DNA from: Phytophthora colocasiae
Taxonomy: Eukaryota; Oomycota; Peronosporomycetes; Peronosporales; Peronosporaceae
Direction of reading: 5' to 3'
Length of the DNA: 64,000 nucleotides
Assembly: GCA_018806915.1 (NCBI GenBank)
Contig: JAGKQI010000061.1
Location: 2,314,818-2,378,817, forward strand
Part shown: positions 30,117 through 41,900 of the stretch, piece by piece
Numbering within the stretch: the stretch's first letter is position 1
Layout: each line of letters starts with the position of its first letter
Program-made: the position numbers and the translations under genes
The notes under the pieces: model-generated
Databases searched by the model: none
Seen by the model: only the letters and a program-made list of their open reading frames with translations
What the model was told of the DNA's origin: nothing

Positions 30117-32581
30117 ATGGCTGCCGAAAGCAGACCCAAGGCGTCCCTGGACGTGTACAAGCAGAGCTTCCGCGAGTACCTGGTGCGATATCACTCTTTA
30201 TCTGTTGTCATTATAAACTCACGGTTCCTCTGTGTGTCTAGCGTGAGACGAATGCTGTGAAGGATGAGACGGAGCTGGACCAGCTCATGAAGCTGTTGCA
30301 TGAGCCACTTCCAGTCTCTTTCCGCCTTAATCTCCATCGCCCTGATGCATCCAGGTGGCTACATTGCTACATTATTGCAATTGCAAGCAAAATCGAACGT
30401 TTCTAATTGAAAATGTATCCATGTTCACAGACTGAAGGAGCTCTTGGCTACTTCGCTCCAGTTCCCAAACAACAAATACTTTCATGGTGAAACCCTAGTA
30501 ACCCCGCCTAAGTGAGTCCAAACATTGCCAATACTTTGATAAACCATTAATGTTATATTGAATGTTTTAGGCCCATTGCATGGTATCCGCTGGAAAAGGT
30601 GGCGTGGCAACTGGACTGCGGACGTGTTGCCCTCTCCAGAAGTGGTAAATTGTTACCAGTAGTAGGATTTAAAGTCAACTTAACTAACTTTTTTTTATTT
30701 GAGCAGCTCCGAAACATGAGGATGTTCGTGCATTCCACTCGTGTCTCCTGGAACAAACGGACCATGGCAATATCGATCGTCAGGAAGCTGTTAGTATGCT
30801 TCCCGTGCTTTTCCTTGATGTCCAGCGTGGCCATCGCGTTCTGGACATGTGTGCCTCTCCAGGCTCAAAGACTACCCAGGTCATTGACTTCTTAATGTCA
30901 AATGAGAACGGTTCTACTGCAGAGCAGAGTGGTTTGGTGATTGCCAATGATCTCGACAAGAAACGAGCATATATGTTGGTACACCGCCTGTCACGAAACA
31001 CTCTACGGCGTGCTGTAGTCACTTGCGGTGCAGGTGACACGTTCCCGGGTCTGTACGATGCTGAGACGAAGGCTCTTCAGCCTACCAACGTATTCGACCG
31101 CGTGCTGTGTGATGTCCCGTGCAGTGGTGACGGCACTCTACGTAAGAACCAGGGGTTGTGGAAAGATTGGCATATCGGTCAAGGTCTTACGTTGCACCCA
31201 GTTCAATTAGCGTTGGCTCTTCGAGGTGCTGCGTTGCTAAAGGTTGGAGGTATGATGGTGTACTCGACGTGCTCCTTCAACCCTGTTGAGAATGAGGCTA
31301 TAGTTGCTGAGCTACTGCGACGTGCCGGTGGATCACTGGAGCTTCTGGACGTATCGAAGAAGATGCCGGAGCTTGTTGCACGTCCAGGAAGGCCGAAATG
31401 GCGCGTGGGTTGGCGTTCCAAGTCCAAATCTACCCACAAGGGGCACGTCTTCAAGAATGAAGAGAAGGAGGAACAGCAGAACTTGCACCGGTGGTTCGAC
31501 AGCTACGATTCACTCCCACAGGATCTACGCGGTAGTCGTGTTACCCGTTCGATGTTCCCTACTGATGGTGCTATTGCAAATGAGCTCCACAAGACTCTAC
31601 GACTAATCCCGACGGACCAAAACTCAGGTGGGTTCTTCATTGCGGTGCTGCACAAGGTGAAGGATTTACCAGGCGAAAAGGGACTTCAGGAAGGTCTCGC
31701 TCCACTTGAGGAACTGCAGGCGGCACCACCAGCCGACTATGTCTGTAAGATCTGCAACAAGGGTGGTCACTTCCTCAAAAACTGTGAACATTACGTGCCT
31801 ACTACTGAATTCACGACTTCCAACACGTCGTTGAAGCCCCAGAAGAAAAAACGCCGTACCGAGGAATCAACAGAAACAAAGGACTCCAAGAAGAAGACGG
31901 AAAAGAAGCGAGAGACGCTCTATCGTACCGTTGGTGACGATGTGTGGCAGCAATTGCGGGATTTCTACGGTTTGGAGGACGAAACTTTGAAGGTAAATGT
32001 TAGAGCGCGCAATGCCTTTAGCAGCCGTTGAATAACGCTTATCATGTGCAATTAGGACCGATTCTGGTGTCGCTCCGACACAGCTGCGACAGTGAACTAC
32101 GTGGACAAGGAGATCTCCGACGCCTGCTTGGGAGGCGATGCCCTTGACGTACGTATACAACTTCTCCTCTGATCAAGAGGCAGCTCACTTACTGTGTCAA
32201 TTTGTGACTGAATAGATCGTCAATACGGGCCTCAAGATATTCACGAAGTTGACTGAGCGTGGTGAAGTCTTCTACCGTCCGTCCGAGGAAAGTCTCGGCT
32301 TCTTCGACGACTTCTTCACCAAGCGCCGACTGGACTTCCCCATCGCTGATTTCTCCAGTCTCGTACAGAACGCGGAGCAGCATGTGACGTTCGACACGTT
32401 GTCTTCGGATCTACAAAAGGCTCTTGCTACCATGCCCATTGGCCCTGCAGTTGTCCGAGTTCAGGACCACGAACACGTTCGAATGAACGTTTGGGTGGGA
32501 AAGGGATCGATCCTGCCGCGTGTGTCTAAGGCGATGCGTGGAGAGATCCAAGATGCGCTCAAGCTGTGTGTAGATAAGTAG
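30117..32581 (+). CDS. NSUN2: tRNA (cytosine-5) methyltransferase, NSUN2/Trm4 family
   Basis: Seven exons: 30117-30182, 30242-30354, 30431-30511, 30571-30644, 30707-31992, 32056-32148 and 32216-32581. All introns are GT-AG and 59-76 bp; 692 residues, close to yeast Trm4. Methylates cytosine C5 in tRNAs using SAM, mainly in the nucleus. The N terminus (FREYLRETNAV, LPVSFRLNLHRPD, AWYPLEKVAWQLD) is typical of Trm4. The SAM site is DMCASPGSKTTQ (~157). The two family cysteines are present: DVPCSGDGTLRKN (~247) and STCSFNPVENE (~298, catalytic). A CCHC knuckle CKICNKGGHFLKNC (~457) and a Lys-rich segment precede the C-terminal RNA-binding-like region. Its stop converges on the next gene with 20 bp between stop codons. 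Confidence 0.93.
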
Positions 32582-32601
32582 CTCAAGTGCTATTTCGCGG
32601 A

Positions 32602-33691
32602 TTACGAAGCTTCCCTCGCCCTTGCTTGCATTCCCCGCACGAGGAAATAGAATGAATCTCTTTTGCCTGCTACTTCCTCACTTTCCTCTTGACGTGCACG
32701 TGTCGTATTCGATCTGCCAGGTAGTTGGTGCACTTGAGCTGGAGTTGCTGTATTTGGAGCATCTGAGTTGAGGATATTCGCAAAGACGTCGATAAAATCT
32801 CGTTTCGGGATACCCATCAAGCTGCTGTCGTTGTTCTCGATCCACATTCCCAGTACGATCATAGAGAATACAATCAATGCAACAATTGCTGCTACACTAA
32901 ACAACGGAAAAACATTTAGTTAAGGAGGACCTTCATCGTTTTTCGAGCTCACTTACGTGTATCCTCGTGTCAGTTTGTAGCTTTTTACCACAACTTGCCC
33001 GTGATTCCCAATGAGAATTCCTGTGAAACCCATGAGCCAACTGCCCAACACTTGAGTGATAAAGCGAATACCCAGTAATAACTTGCTCAGTGCAATATAC
33101 AGAATAATGGCAACGAAAATCAACTGGATCATGACCGATTGAGTGTGCAGGATGGCCGGTAGCAAGACCACCACAGCCATGTGGCAGTCTACACAGGGGA
33201 ATCCTCGCGTGTCTTCATCGATACAGCGTCGATCTTGGAATTGCCATAGCGGGTGATAGAGATCAATAGGTCGAGGTCTATCGGCCAGATACTGCAACAC
33301 CACAACAGCCAGGAGATTCCCCACACAGATCCAGAAGTACGGGAAGCCGAATTCTGGGACCATAATGATGAATACGAACCTAAAACAGATACAAATTGTC
33401 ACTTGCAGCAATTTTTCAAATTGTTTTTAACGTATAAAGTACCATATTAGCAACGAAATGTCTTGCGTCCGACGTCGAGAAGTTGTAGAATGGATCAGTG
33501 TCCGTAGCCATTGGCATTCCTAAACAGTTTTTTAAAACCTCTTCAAAATTGTCAATTTTCGTTCAACTGACCTCTTTTTGCTGCACCAGCCAGATAACAG
33601 CTGCCATATCCCATTTCAGCAACGGATGCAGCTCCACAAGCTCTTCGTCGTCGTCCACTTCCTCTTGAAAATGCACACGACGGTGCATCAT
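32602..33691 (-). CDS. PAP2-like membrane protein, degenerate catalytic motifs
   Basis: Four exons on the minus strand: 33691-33572, 33519-33443, 33379-32957 and 32896-32602. Introns are 52, 63 and 60 bp, all GT-AG; 304 residues. The start is the first of two adjacent ATGs (MMHRRVHFQEE). Several membrane helices follow (ISLLIWFVFIIMVPEFGFPYF-like, LLAVVVLQYLA, VMIQLIFVAIILYIA, VAAIVALIVFSMIVLGMW), with a polar Arg-rich tail. The arrangement RPRP ... GFPCVDCHMA ... SKLLLGIRFITQ resembles the three PAP2 phosphatase motifs (Kx6RP, PSGH, SRx5Hx3D). The first Lys is absent, PSGH reads PCVDCH, and the nucleophile His and last Asp of motif 3 are Arg and Gln. It resembles lipid or sphingoid-base phosphate phosphatases in shape but is probably inactive or divergent. 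Confidence 0.7.
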
Positions 33692-34308
33692 CAGGTTTTT
33701 GGTGCTTGGGAGATATCTTGGTCTTGAAACGTCGCACAATTTCGACTAACACAGTATTGTGTCACATACAAATTTTCAGTCAAATACCTAGCCAATCAGA
33801 ATAAATAATGACTTTGATTGGTTGATATTAGATGGATACGGTTCAAAGTATACAGTCCAATGTCGCTAGATCGTTGCAGCAGTCGCAGATCAAGTGGAGG
33901 TCGGAAGTGCATGTAGCCATTCCCTCGTCCATTGACTTGAGGTCTCTACAGTGTACATGTACTACATAAACTCTTTATGAATGAACTTCTATTAACCACC
34001 TCCTTTATTAGACAAGCATTGGGATATTATTCTTGTATTATGCTAATGTGTCAAATCTCCATCTGGACGGGTGGATGTCTCGGTCGAAAGTGCTTTGAGC
34101 TCCCAGCTGTACTGGTCTCGGTGACGGTCACCGTGACCGATTGACCCGTGCTCAAGGGTGGACATCTTCCTGTCGTCCATCGTGATGACGGTGCAAATCG
34201 AGACGCGCACGTACCTTTGGCGTAAAAGACCCGACTACAGCAGCTCTCCAGTTGGAAATCAGCGACGTCTGGTGCACTGTGAATTATCTGAAGAGGAAGA
34301 GGAAGTTT
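33692..34308. other. Intergenic region before the truncated gene
   Basis: About 600 bp with no clear gene. Minus- and plus-strand frames overlapping 34051-34308 show no family features. An upstream exon of the next gene could lie here, but I could not define one. Confidence 0.4.
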
Positions 34309-34714
34309 ATGACGACGGTCGATGTTGATCCGATTGCCCCCCAAGCAGCTTATGAGGGTGACAGGTGAGTCATTGAAAATGACATTGCAGGAAGAAGCTG
34401 ATACTGACTCTGTTTCCCCCCTCAGACTTGATGTCCCCGGCGTCGTGGACAGCTTCATGCTCATGGGATCCGTTAAGCACGCGATGGACGAACAACTCAT
34501 GAAGAACCTGCAGGTTTCGTGTCTTATTGACGCTGAGAACCCACGGAAACGTTCAGCACATCCAGATCTGACGGTGGAACCTACGATCGACGTGGGGCGT
34601 ATCGAACTGGACGATGATTTCTCGTACGACGAGTTTAAGAGTAATGTGATGGACGCCAACAAGCTCATTCAGACCGCTCAGAGTTTGTGCAGAAGTCTTC
34701 CCATAGGCCTTTAG
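34309..34714 (+). pseudogene. Unrecognised host gene truncated by the retroelement array
   Basis: Two exons, 34309-34364 and 34426-34714, with a 61-bp GT-AG intron that keeps the frame (GDR-LDVPGVVDSF). The native sequence reads through IELDDDFSYDEF and NKLIQTAQ up to 34683. From there the DNA is copia gag in antisense, adding nine residues (LCRSLPIGL) before a TAG. The native part is about 103 residues, acidic in the second half, with no family I can name. The start at 34309 is the first ATG in an otherwise open frame, so an upstream exon is possible. The 3' part of the gene is not seen in this window. Confidence 0.6.
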
Positions 34715-34882
34715 CATCCAACTTGAGCTTCAGACGGCTATACCAGCCATTGAAGTCGCTGCTCTGATCTTCCAGTACAGGAACTGCATAGCCTCTCTGT
34801 CTGGCTTTCTTCTCTTCCGACATGGTGAGGGAAATGACTGATACACAGTAGGAACCTCCTTCGAGTCTTTGGGCTCATAACC

Positions 34883-35036
34883 ACTTGCGAGCTAGGGGGC
34901 AAAAGAAGTTATATTATCGATTAGACTTTCTCAACTGTAGTGTACCCCTTTTGTAACCCTGGTTACATCTGCATATCTGTGCCGAAGAGTAGCAGCATCT
35001 TTACTGGCGTGAGACTATTCTCTTCTATCTGCAAGT
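34883..35036 (-). repeat. Copia family 2 LTR, copy 1 (154 bp)
   Basis: Plus strand starts acttgcgagc and ends ctgcaagt. It lies in the left arm of palindrome 1 between gag and the pol end. It carries the TGTAACC-CT-GGTTACA inverted repeat seen in the family. Confidence 0.88.
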
Positions 35037-35205
35037 GCCCCACCTGATGCTTCTCGTAGGCTTATGTCTCTTCATGCATTGGCATGACTCGTAATGTATC
35101 TCTGTGTTTCTCGAAAGTTACCCTCGGTAACGACTTTGTGAAACACAGAGATACATTACGAGTCATGCCAATGCATGAAGAGACATAAGCCTACGAGAAG
35201 CATCA

Positions 35206-35358
35206 ACTTGCAGAGATAGAAGAGAATAGTCCCACGCCAGTAAAGATGCTGCTACTCTTCGGCACAGATATGCAGATGTAACCAGGGTTACAAAAGGGTG
35301 AACACTTTCGAGAAAGTCTAATCGATAATATAACTTCTTTGCCCCCTAGCTCGCAAGT
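35206..35358 (+). repeat. Copia family 2 LTR, copy 2, inverted
   Basis: Plus-oriented LTR in the right arm of palindrome 1. The PPT-side flank is shortened (catca joined directly to acttgcag), and there are several small changes. Confidence 0.85.
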
Positions 35359-35555
35359 ATTATGAGCCCAAAGACTCGAAGGAGGTTCCTACTGTGTATC
35401 AGTCATTTCCCTCACCATGTCGGAAGAGAAGAAAGCCAGACAGAGAGGCTATGCAGTTCCTGTACTGGAAGATCAGAGCAGCGACTTCAATGGCTGGTAT
35501 AGCCGTCTGAAGCTCAAGTTGGATGCTAAAGGCCTATGGGAAGACTTCTGCACAC

Positions 35556-38500
35556 TATCACTATCTTCTTCCTCTTTAAATACCTCTCTTAATCCTTTTC
35601 TCTTTCGTTTGATCGTGTCTTCTGTCTTTCTACTCGATTCTGAACGAGCTGCTGTCATTGTGTTAGGCTTCAGGTGGCTTTGACCAAACACCTGCTCGGA
35701 TGCTTCGTGCTGCACTACACGATCAACTGCTACAGGTACTGATCTCTCATCCTCAGACCTTGCACGCTTCTTCAGCGGCATGTCTGGATGCTCGTCAGAT
35801 TCTGTAGTACTTCCAATAGCCCCACCTCTTCTAGGAACCCCAGCACTCGGGCGTTTAGAGAGTATCACTTCTCTCTCTCGATGCTTAGCTGGTTTTGGAT
35901 CGATCCGCACTATACTTTCCACATTGATCGGACGTGGAATCTCCAAGCGATCTTGGTCTTTCACCAATTCCAAGTAATCTGCAGCCAGTGTCTGTCATAG
36001 AGTCGGCTTGGCTATCGACAATATGCTGCACACCGTCACCAAGTTCAATGTCTCCGTCAGTGTCTTTCACCTCGCTGGAATGGTCACCAGGAGCGTGCTG
36101 TACACTGCTGCTGTCACCACTGTTCTCAATTGGCAGCAAATGGTTGTAGAGGTGGGCAATTGCTTCATGGTCATCAAAGCTTTCTCCTAGAGAATCTCCT
36201 GCACGTCTCTTCTGCTGTTGTTCTTTGCTTTCGCTCACGAATGAGCTTTTTGTTCTTCTTTGCTTGCTCAATGGAGGCAACTTCGGAAAACGACTTTCGT
36301 CAGACAGAACAGTGTGGCTGTACACCGGCTTCAACGTCTCGCAGTCCAAAGTTTGTAGCCTCTTCGATCTCTTGGATATCCCACAAAGATCATCTTCCTG
36401 GCGCGCTTTTCCAATTTCCTTCTCTTGTCGCTCTCCAGGAATACATACGCAAGACAACCAAACACACGAAAGGTGCTTTAGTGGAGGACTACTTCCAAAC
36501 CACATCTTGTAGGAGATTCCGCCTTGTTTGCTCGAGCTGGTAGCAAATTCACACAGTACGCACTCGTGACGGCAGCTTCACCCCACATTTGCTCTAGCAA
36601 ATTTCCTTCGAACAGCACACAACGTATTCTCTCTGCGATGGTCCTTATCATCCGCTCTGCAATACCGTTATGCTCAGGAGTTTTCTTCACTGTCAACGTG
36701 CAATCCATTCCCAGCTCTTTCTCACAGATGTCTTTCAGCTTCACAAATTCTTTTGCTGAATCCCATGTTGAGGCACTTCATCTTCATATTCTTCTGTCGC
36801 TCAACATTCAGTCGGTACTGTCGAGATATCTCATAGATCTCCTTTCTTTCATGCATGACAAACACGCTTACAAAGCGGCTGGCTTCGATCAACAAACACA
36901 CAGAAGTAGCGACAACCGGAGTATGAGGGTGTTTGATACGGCCCCCAAGTATCTGAGTGTGCTTTTTCACCGATCTGCCACTCCCTCTCTGTTCGTCTGA
37001 CCCGATCCTTGAAAGACTTACGCGTCATCTTGCTCTCGATGCACGCCTCGCACTCTCTACGCTCAAGTGCCTTAACACTGATAACTCAGTCTGTTCCATT
37101 TCGTCACGCATGATCACTTCAAACGCATTTCGACCTGGATGTCCAAGCCGCTTGTGCCGAAGAATCTCACTCTTTACATCCGCACTGGCGGCTGCACAAA
37201 TTGCTGTTGGCCATTCTTCTTGAATTGTGTTCAATCTCAAAATGTACAACTTGCTCGCTGGAGACAAGTTTGCGTGCACAACTCCACCATCACCGGCAAT
37301 TACCGTAGCATAGGCTGGATTATCAAAGTGCACGGCTAAGTGGTCTGTACCACGCATTGCAACTTGCATTCGGACTGAAAACAGGTTGAATTGGATCGTC
37401 GGAACATAGTATACGTTCCGGAGCCACAACGTCTTCTTCCCTTGATTTGTATCCACTGTGACTCTCTTGTCTCCAATACCCATGACTTGTAGCTCATGCT
37501 TACCACCGACTTCTACTGCGGCTGAAATCGGACAGTAATTAACAAGAGAATCCTTCGAGTACGTCATGTGTCGTGTGGCTGCTGAATCCAGAATCAATCG
37601 TTGCTCTTTGTCTTCATTCCGTAGCACCTAGCATCAATTGCCATAATTGCTGACTCCGAGCTTGATCTCGAGCTATCGTCTCTTGACATCATGGCTTTCT
37701 CGCCATTGTCACGCTTTCGATACTTCCGCGAATCACTACGAGAATAGCGACCATCATTGTCCTTGCCATCTCTACTTCTCTTTCTGTCCCCGTCTCGTTT
37801 TCGGTCTCTATCTCGCTCGCGATCTCTGTCTTGTCTTCGAGTTGGATCTCGATCATCATCGTGAAAGTCACGTCGTGATCTGCATGGCAGTGGATGTCTC
37901 CACCCGTGATCCTGCTTCTCACGATAAATTCTGCAGTCACGGATATAGTGTCCTCGCATATGGCAGTGAAGACATTTCTTTTCTTCCTTGTCTTTTGTAC
38001 TTTGACTCTTGTCACTTCCACGGTTTTTACCTTTCGACACCAATGCTGACTCACTTTGATGCTTGGCGTCTGAGTCCTGCCCTTGTAACTGTTCTTGTCT
38101 CTCAATTTCCAAGTACGAACTCTCCAGCAGCTCCACAAGCTTATCAAACTCAAGCTCTGTGCTCTCTGCTAAAGAATGTACTAGATACGGGCGTAAATGT
38201 TCTCAAACTTGTCATTTAGTACCATCACTAAGATGTAAGGCTTCAAAGAGTCTTGTAAAGGCAAACCCATGTTCTCAAGCTTCGTGAAGCCCCTGCTTCA
38301 GCTCCTCGATAAACACTAGTAAGTTCTTTCCCTTCTCGTACTTCATCTCCATAACTGCACGGAGCTGGTGCACTAGTGATAACTTCGTCGCACCTACGAA
38401 CATCTTCCTCAGCCGTTCAAGTACCCCAAATGGCGTAGACTCATCTTCCACTGTCTTGGAAAGATCTGGCGACAACGTCTTGTCAATCTTCCAGCGTGCG

Positions 38501-38709
38501 TCCTTCCTGCGCTTCATGTGAACCTTGTACTCATCCGGCTGTTCGTCTTGTGACGGTACATCTTCAGGCTTTGTGCAGAAGTCTTCCCATAGGCCTTTAG
38601 CATCCAACTTGAGCTTCAGACGGCTATACCAGCCATTGAAGTCGCTGCTCTGATCTTCCAGTACAGGAACTGCATAGCCTCTCTGTCTGGCTTTCTTCTC
38701 TTCCGACAT
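35556..38709 (-). pseudogene. Copia family 2, 3'-truncated copy (gag, protease, integrase, linker)
   Basis: Runs from the gag ATG at 38709 through UBN2-type Gag, zinc knuckle CLHCHMRGHYIRDC, RD/RS-rich basic stretch, protease (LDSAATRHM), pre-integrase (HKRLGHPG) and integrase. It stops in the acidic linker after EEEDSDSV, where it joins inverted gag with a short shared CACA. RT and RNase H are absent. Several single-base indels break the frame, for example around 37627, 38140 and 36744. Confidence 0.85.
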
Positions 38710-38768
38710 GGTGAGGGAAATGACTGATACACAGTAGGAACCTCCTTCGAGTCTTTGGGCTCATAACC

Positions 38769-38919
38769 ACTTGCGAGCTAGGGGCAAAAGAAGTTATATT
38801 ATCGATTAGACTTTCTCAACTGTAGTGTACCCTTTGTAACCCTGGTTACATCTGCATATCTGTGCCGAAGAGTAGCAGCATCTTTACTGGCGTGAGACTA
38901 TTCTCTTCTATCTGCAAGT
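38769..38919 (-). repeat. Copia family 2 LTR, copy 3
   Basis: Single LTR shared by the truncated copy on its left and the full copy on its right; 151 bp with small deletions in two homopolymer runs. Confidence 0.87.
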
Positions 38920-38944
38920 GCCCCACCTGATGCTTCTCGTAGGC

Positions 38945-41900
38945 TTATGTCTCTTCATGCATTGGCATGACTCGTAATGTATCTCTGTGTTTCTCGAAAG
39001 TTACCCTCGGTAACGACTTTGTGAACATATCTGCAACATTGTCTGCACTTGCAATTTTCTTCACTTCAATTTCGTGTTGCTCTTGCTTCTCACGAATAAA
39101 GTGGTGTCTGATATCTATATGCTTTGTTCGTGAATGAAATTCTGGGTTCTTTGCAATTTTCAATGCACTAGCATTGTCCACATAGACATCCAGTCGTCTC
39201 TGGCTGCTTCTTCAGCAGTTCTCTGCTCATCATTCTCAAATGTATAATCTCTTGTACTAACATGCTCAATGAGATGTACTCTGCCTCAGTGGTGTGCAAA
39301 GCCACAGTCTTTTCTGCTTGACTGCACCACGACACTAAGCTTTCACCGAGCATCGTCACATACCCTGCAATCGAATGTCGATCGGGATGGCTAGCAAAAT
39401 CTGCGTCACTAAACGCTATCATCTTTAGCTGCAAGGGGCTACCAATGTGTTTGGTTCCGCCATAGCACTAACCCATAGTCTTTGTCTGTTTCAAATACCT
39501 CATGATAGTCTTTACTGCTCGCCACTGAGCGATTCCTGGGTTCGCTAAGAACTGACTGCATTCCCTTACTGCGAATGCTATATCTGGCCGTGTCCCGAGC
39601 ATTAGATACATCAGGGAGCCTACGGCAGCTCTGTACGGCTTTCCTTTCATGAGTTCTACCTCATCTCGATCACTTGCGCACAACTCTTTTGTTAATAGTA
39701 GCTCTGGCTTACTAGGAATCCGTACCCCATTACACGTGCTCATGCCAAATTTTTCTAGCAACTTCTCCGTGTACTTCCTTTGTGAGATTCTAATCTCTCT
39801 TTGCTTCCTGTCTCTTTGAATTTCCCAGCCCAGAATATAGTGAACAGGACCAAGGTCTTTCATCTTGAAGCGTGATTCAAGCATCTTCTTAAATTCACTC
39901 ACTGTATCTGATGTGGGTGCAAACAATAGCAGATCGTCCACATAGATAGCAATGAAGCAAGGTGCTCCTTTCACAAACTTCACTCCACACATGCCTCCGT
40001 CTGCAGCATGGTGAATCCGTTCTTCTCTAACCACTCTCTCAAAACTCTGTACCACACTCGTTGAGCTTGCTTAAGTCCATAGAGTGATTTCTTCAGTCTA
40101 CAAGCTTTCTGGGATCTGAAAAACCTTCTGGCTGCTCCATGAATACAGTGACATCTAGTTCACCGTTCAAGAACGCTGTTGTTACGTCCATCTGATGGAC
40201 CTCATAGTCTTGTACAGCAGCGAATCAAGCAAGAACCGCAGCGATTCGAATCGAACAACTGGAGCAAATACCTCTGGGTAGTCAACCCCGTACTCTTGCA
40301 AATAGCCTTTAATCACTAACCGAGCTTTGTACCTCTCGATTGATCCATTTGCTCGATACTTGACACGAAACACCCATCTACTCCTCAGTATTTTCATCCC
40401 TGGTGTTCGCGGAACGAGCTCCCATGTCAAATTCTCCATGAGGGAGTCGTATTCTCCTTGCGCTGCTTGTTTCCACTGCATAAACTCACCAGATGCCATT
40501 GCTTCTTCCAATGTTGCTGGCTCTTCAATCACTCTTGCAGACATCACTACTACTTCAGCATGCCACTTATTCATGACACTCTTCACAAAGTCCTTTCAGG
40601 CTCTCTCATCACTTGACTCTATCTCTTTTGTCATTAAGACAAAGTCATTCATCCACCTTGGTGGCTTACTCTGACGTCCACTGCGAGTGACTGTCGGCTC
40701 AATGTGAGTTCTCACACTATCACTATCTTCTTCCTCTTTAAATACCTCTCTTAATCCTTTTCTCTTTCGTTTGATCGTGTCTTCTGTCTTTCTACTCGAT
40801 TCTGAACGAGCTGCTGTCATTGTGTTAGGCTTCAGGTGGCTTTGACCAAACACCTGCTCGGATGCTTCGTGCTGCACTACACGATCAACTGCTACAGGTA
40901 CTGATCTCTCATCCTCAGACCTTGCACGCTTCTTCAGCGGCATGTCTGGATGCTCGTCAGATTCTGTAGTACTTCCAATAGCCCCACCTCTTCTAGGAAC
41001 CCCAGCACTCAGGCGTTTAGAGAGTATACTTCTCTCTCTCGATGCTTAGCTGGTTTTGGATCGATCCGCACTATACTTTCCACATTGATCGGACGTGGAA
41101 TCTCCAAGCGATCTTGGTCTTCTACACCAATTCAAGTAATCTGCAGCCAGTGTCTGTCATAGAGTCGGCTTGGCTATCGACAATATGCTGCACACCGTCA
41201 CCAAGTTCAATGTCTCCGTCAGTGTCTTTCACCTCGCTGGAATGGTCACCAGGAGCGTGCTGTACACTGCTGCTGTCACCACTGTTCTCAATTGGCAGCA
41301 AATAGTTGTAGAGGTGGGCAATTGCTTCATGGTCATCAAAGCTTTCTCCTAGAGAATCTCCTGCACGTCTCTTCTGCTGTTGTCTTTGCTTTCGCTCACG
41401 AATGAGCTTTTGTTCTTCTTTGCTTGCTCAATGGAGAACTTCGGAAAACGACTTTCGTCGAACAGAACAGTGTGGCTGTACACCGGCTTCAACGTCTCGC
41501 AGTCCAAAAGTTTGTAGCCTCTTCGATCTCTTGGATATCCCACAAAGATCATCTTCCTGGCGCGCTTTTTCCAATTTCCTTCTCTTGTCGCTCTCCAGGA
41601 ATACATACGCAAGACAACCAAACACACGAAGGTGCTTTAGTGAGGACTACTTCCAAACCACATCTTGTAGGGAGATTCCGCCTTGTTTGCTCGAGCTGGT
41701 AGCAAATTCACACAGTACGCACTCGTGACGGCAGCTTCACCCCACATTTGCTCTGGCAAATTTCCTTCGAACAGCACACAACGTATTCTCTCTGCGATGG
41801 TCCTTATCATCCGCTCTGCAATACCGTTATGCTCAGGAGTTTTCTTCACTGTCAACGTGCAATCCATTCCCAGCTCTTTCTCACAGATGTCTTTCAGCTT

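Larger units (their letters stand above)
34684..35555. repeat. Fold-back palindrome 1 (gag-LTR-pol end / pol end-LTR-gag)
   Basis: The left arm (34684-35110) is minus-oriented gag codons 1 to ~46, leader, LTR and the last ~110 bp of pol. The right arm (35140-35555) is the same sequence inverted. The innermost paired bases are gtgtttc (35104-35110) and gaaacac (35140-35146), around a 29-nt centre that contains the native hairpin GTTACC-CTC-GGTAAC. The right arm has small deletions (PPT-side bases missing at 35205, PBS altered at 35359). A plus-oriented gag ATG is at 35417. Confidence 0.9.

Noticed and set aside
33552..33752. 66-codon minus frame starting with GTG before the PAP2-like gene
   Set aside because: Non-ATG start; another frame gives ATGATG and an exon that splices in frame to the membrane protein.
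34051..34668. 205-codon minus-strand frame
   Set aside because: It is antisense to a spliced gene whose intron keeps frame and whose codons look natural; the minus frame has no features.
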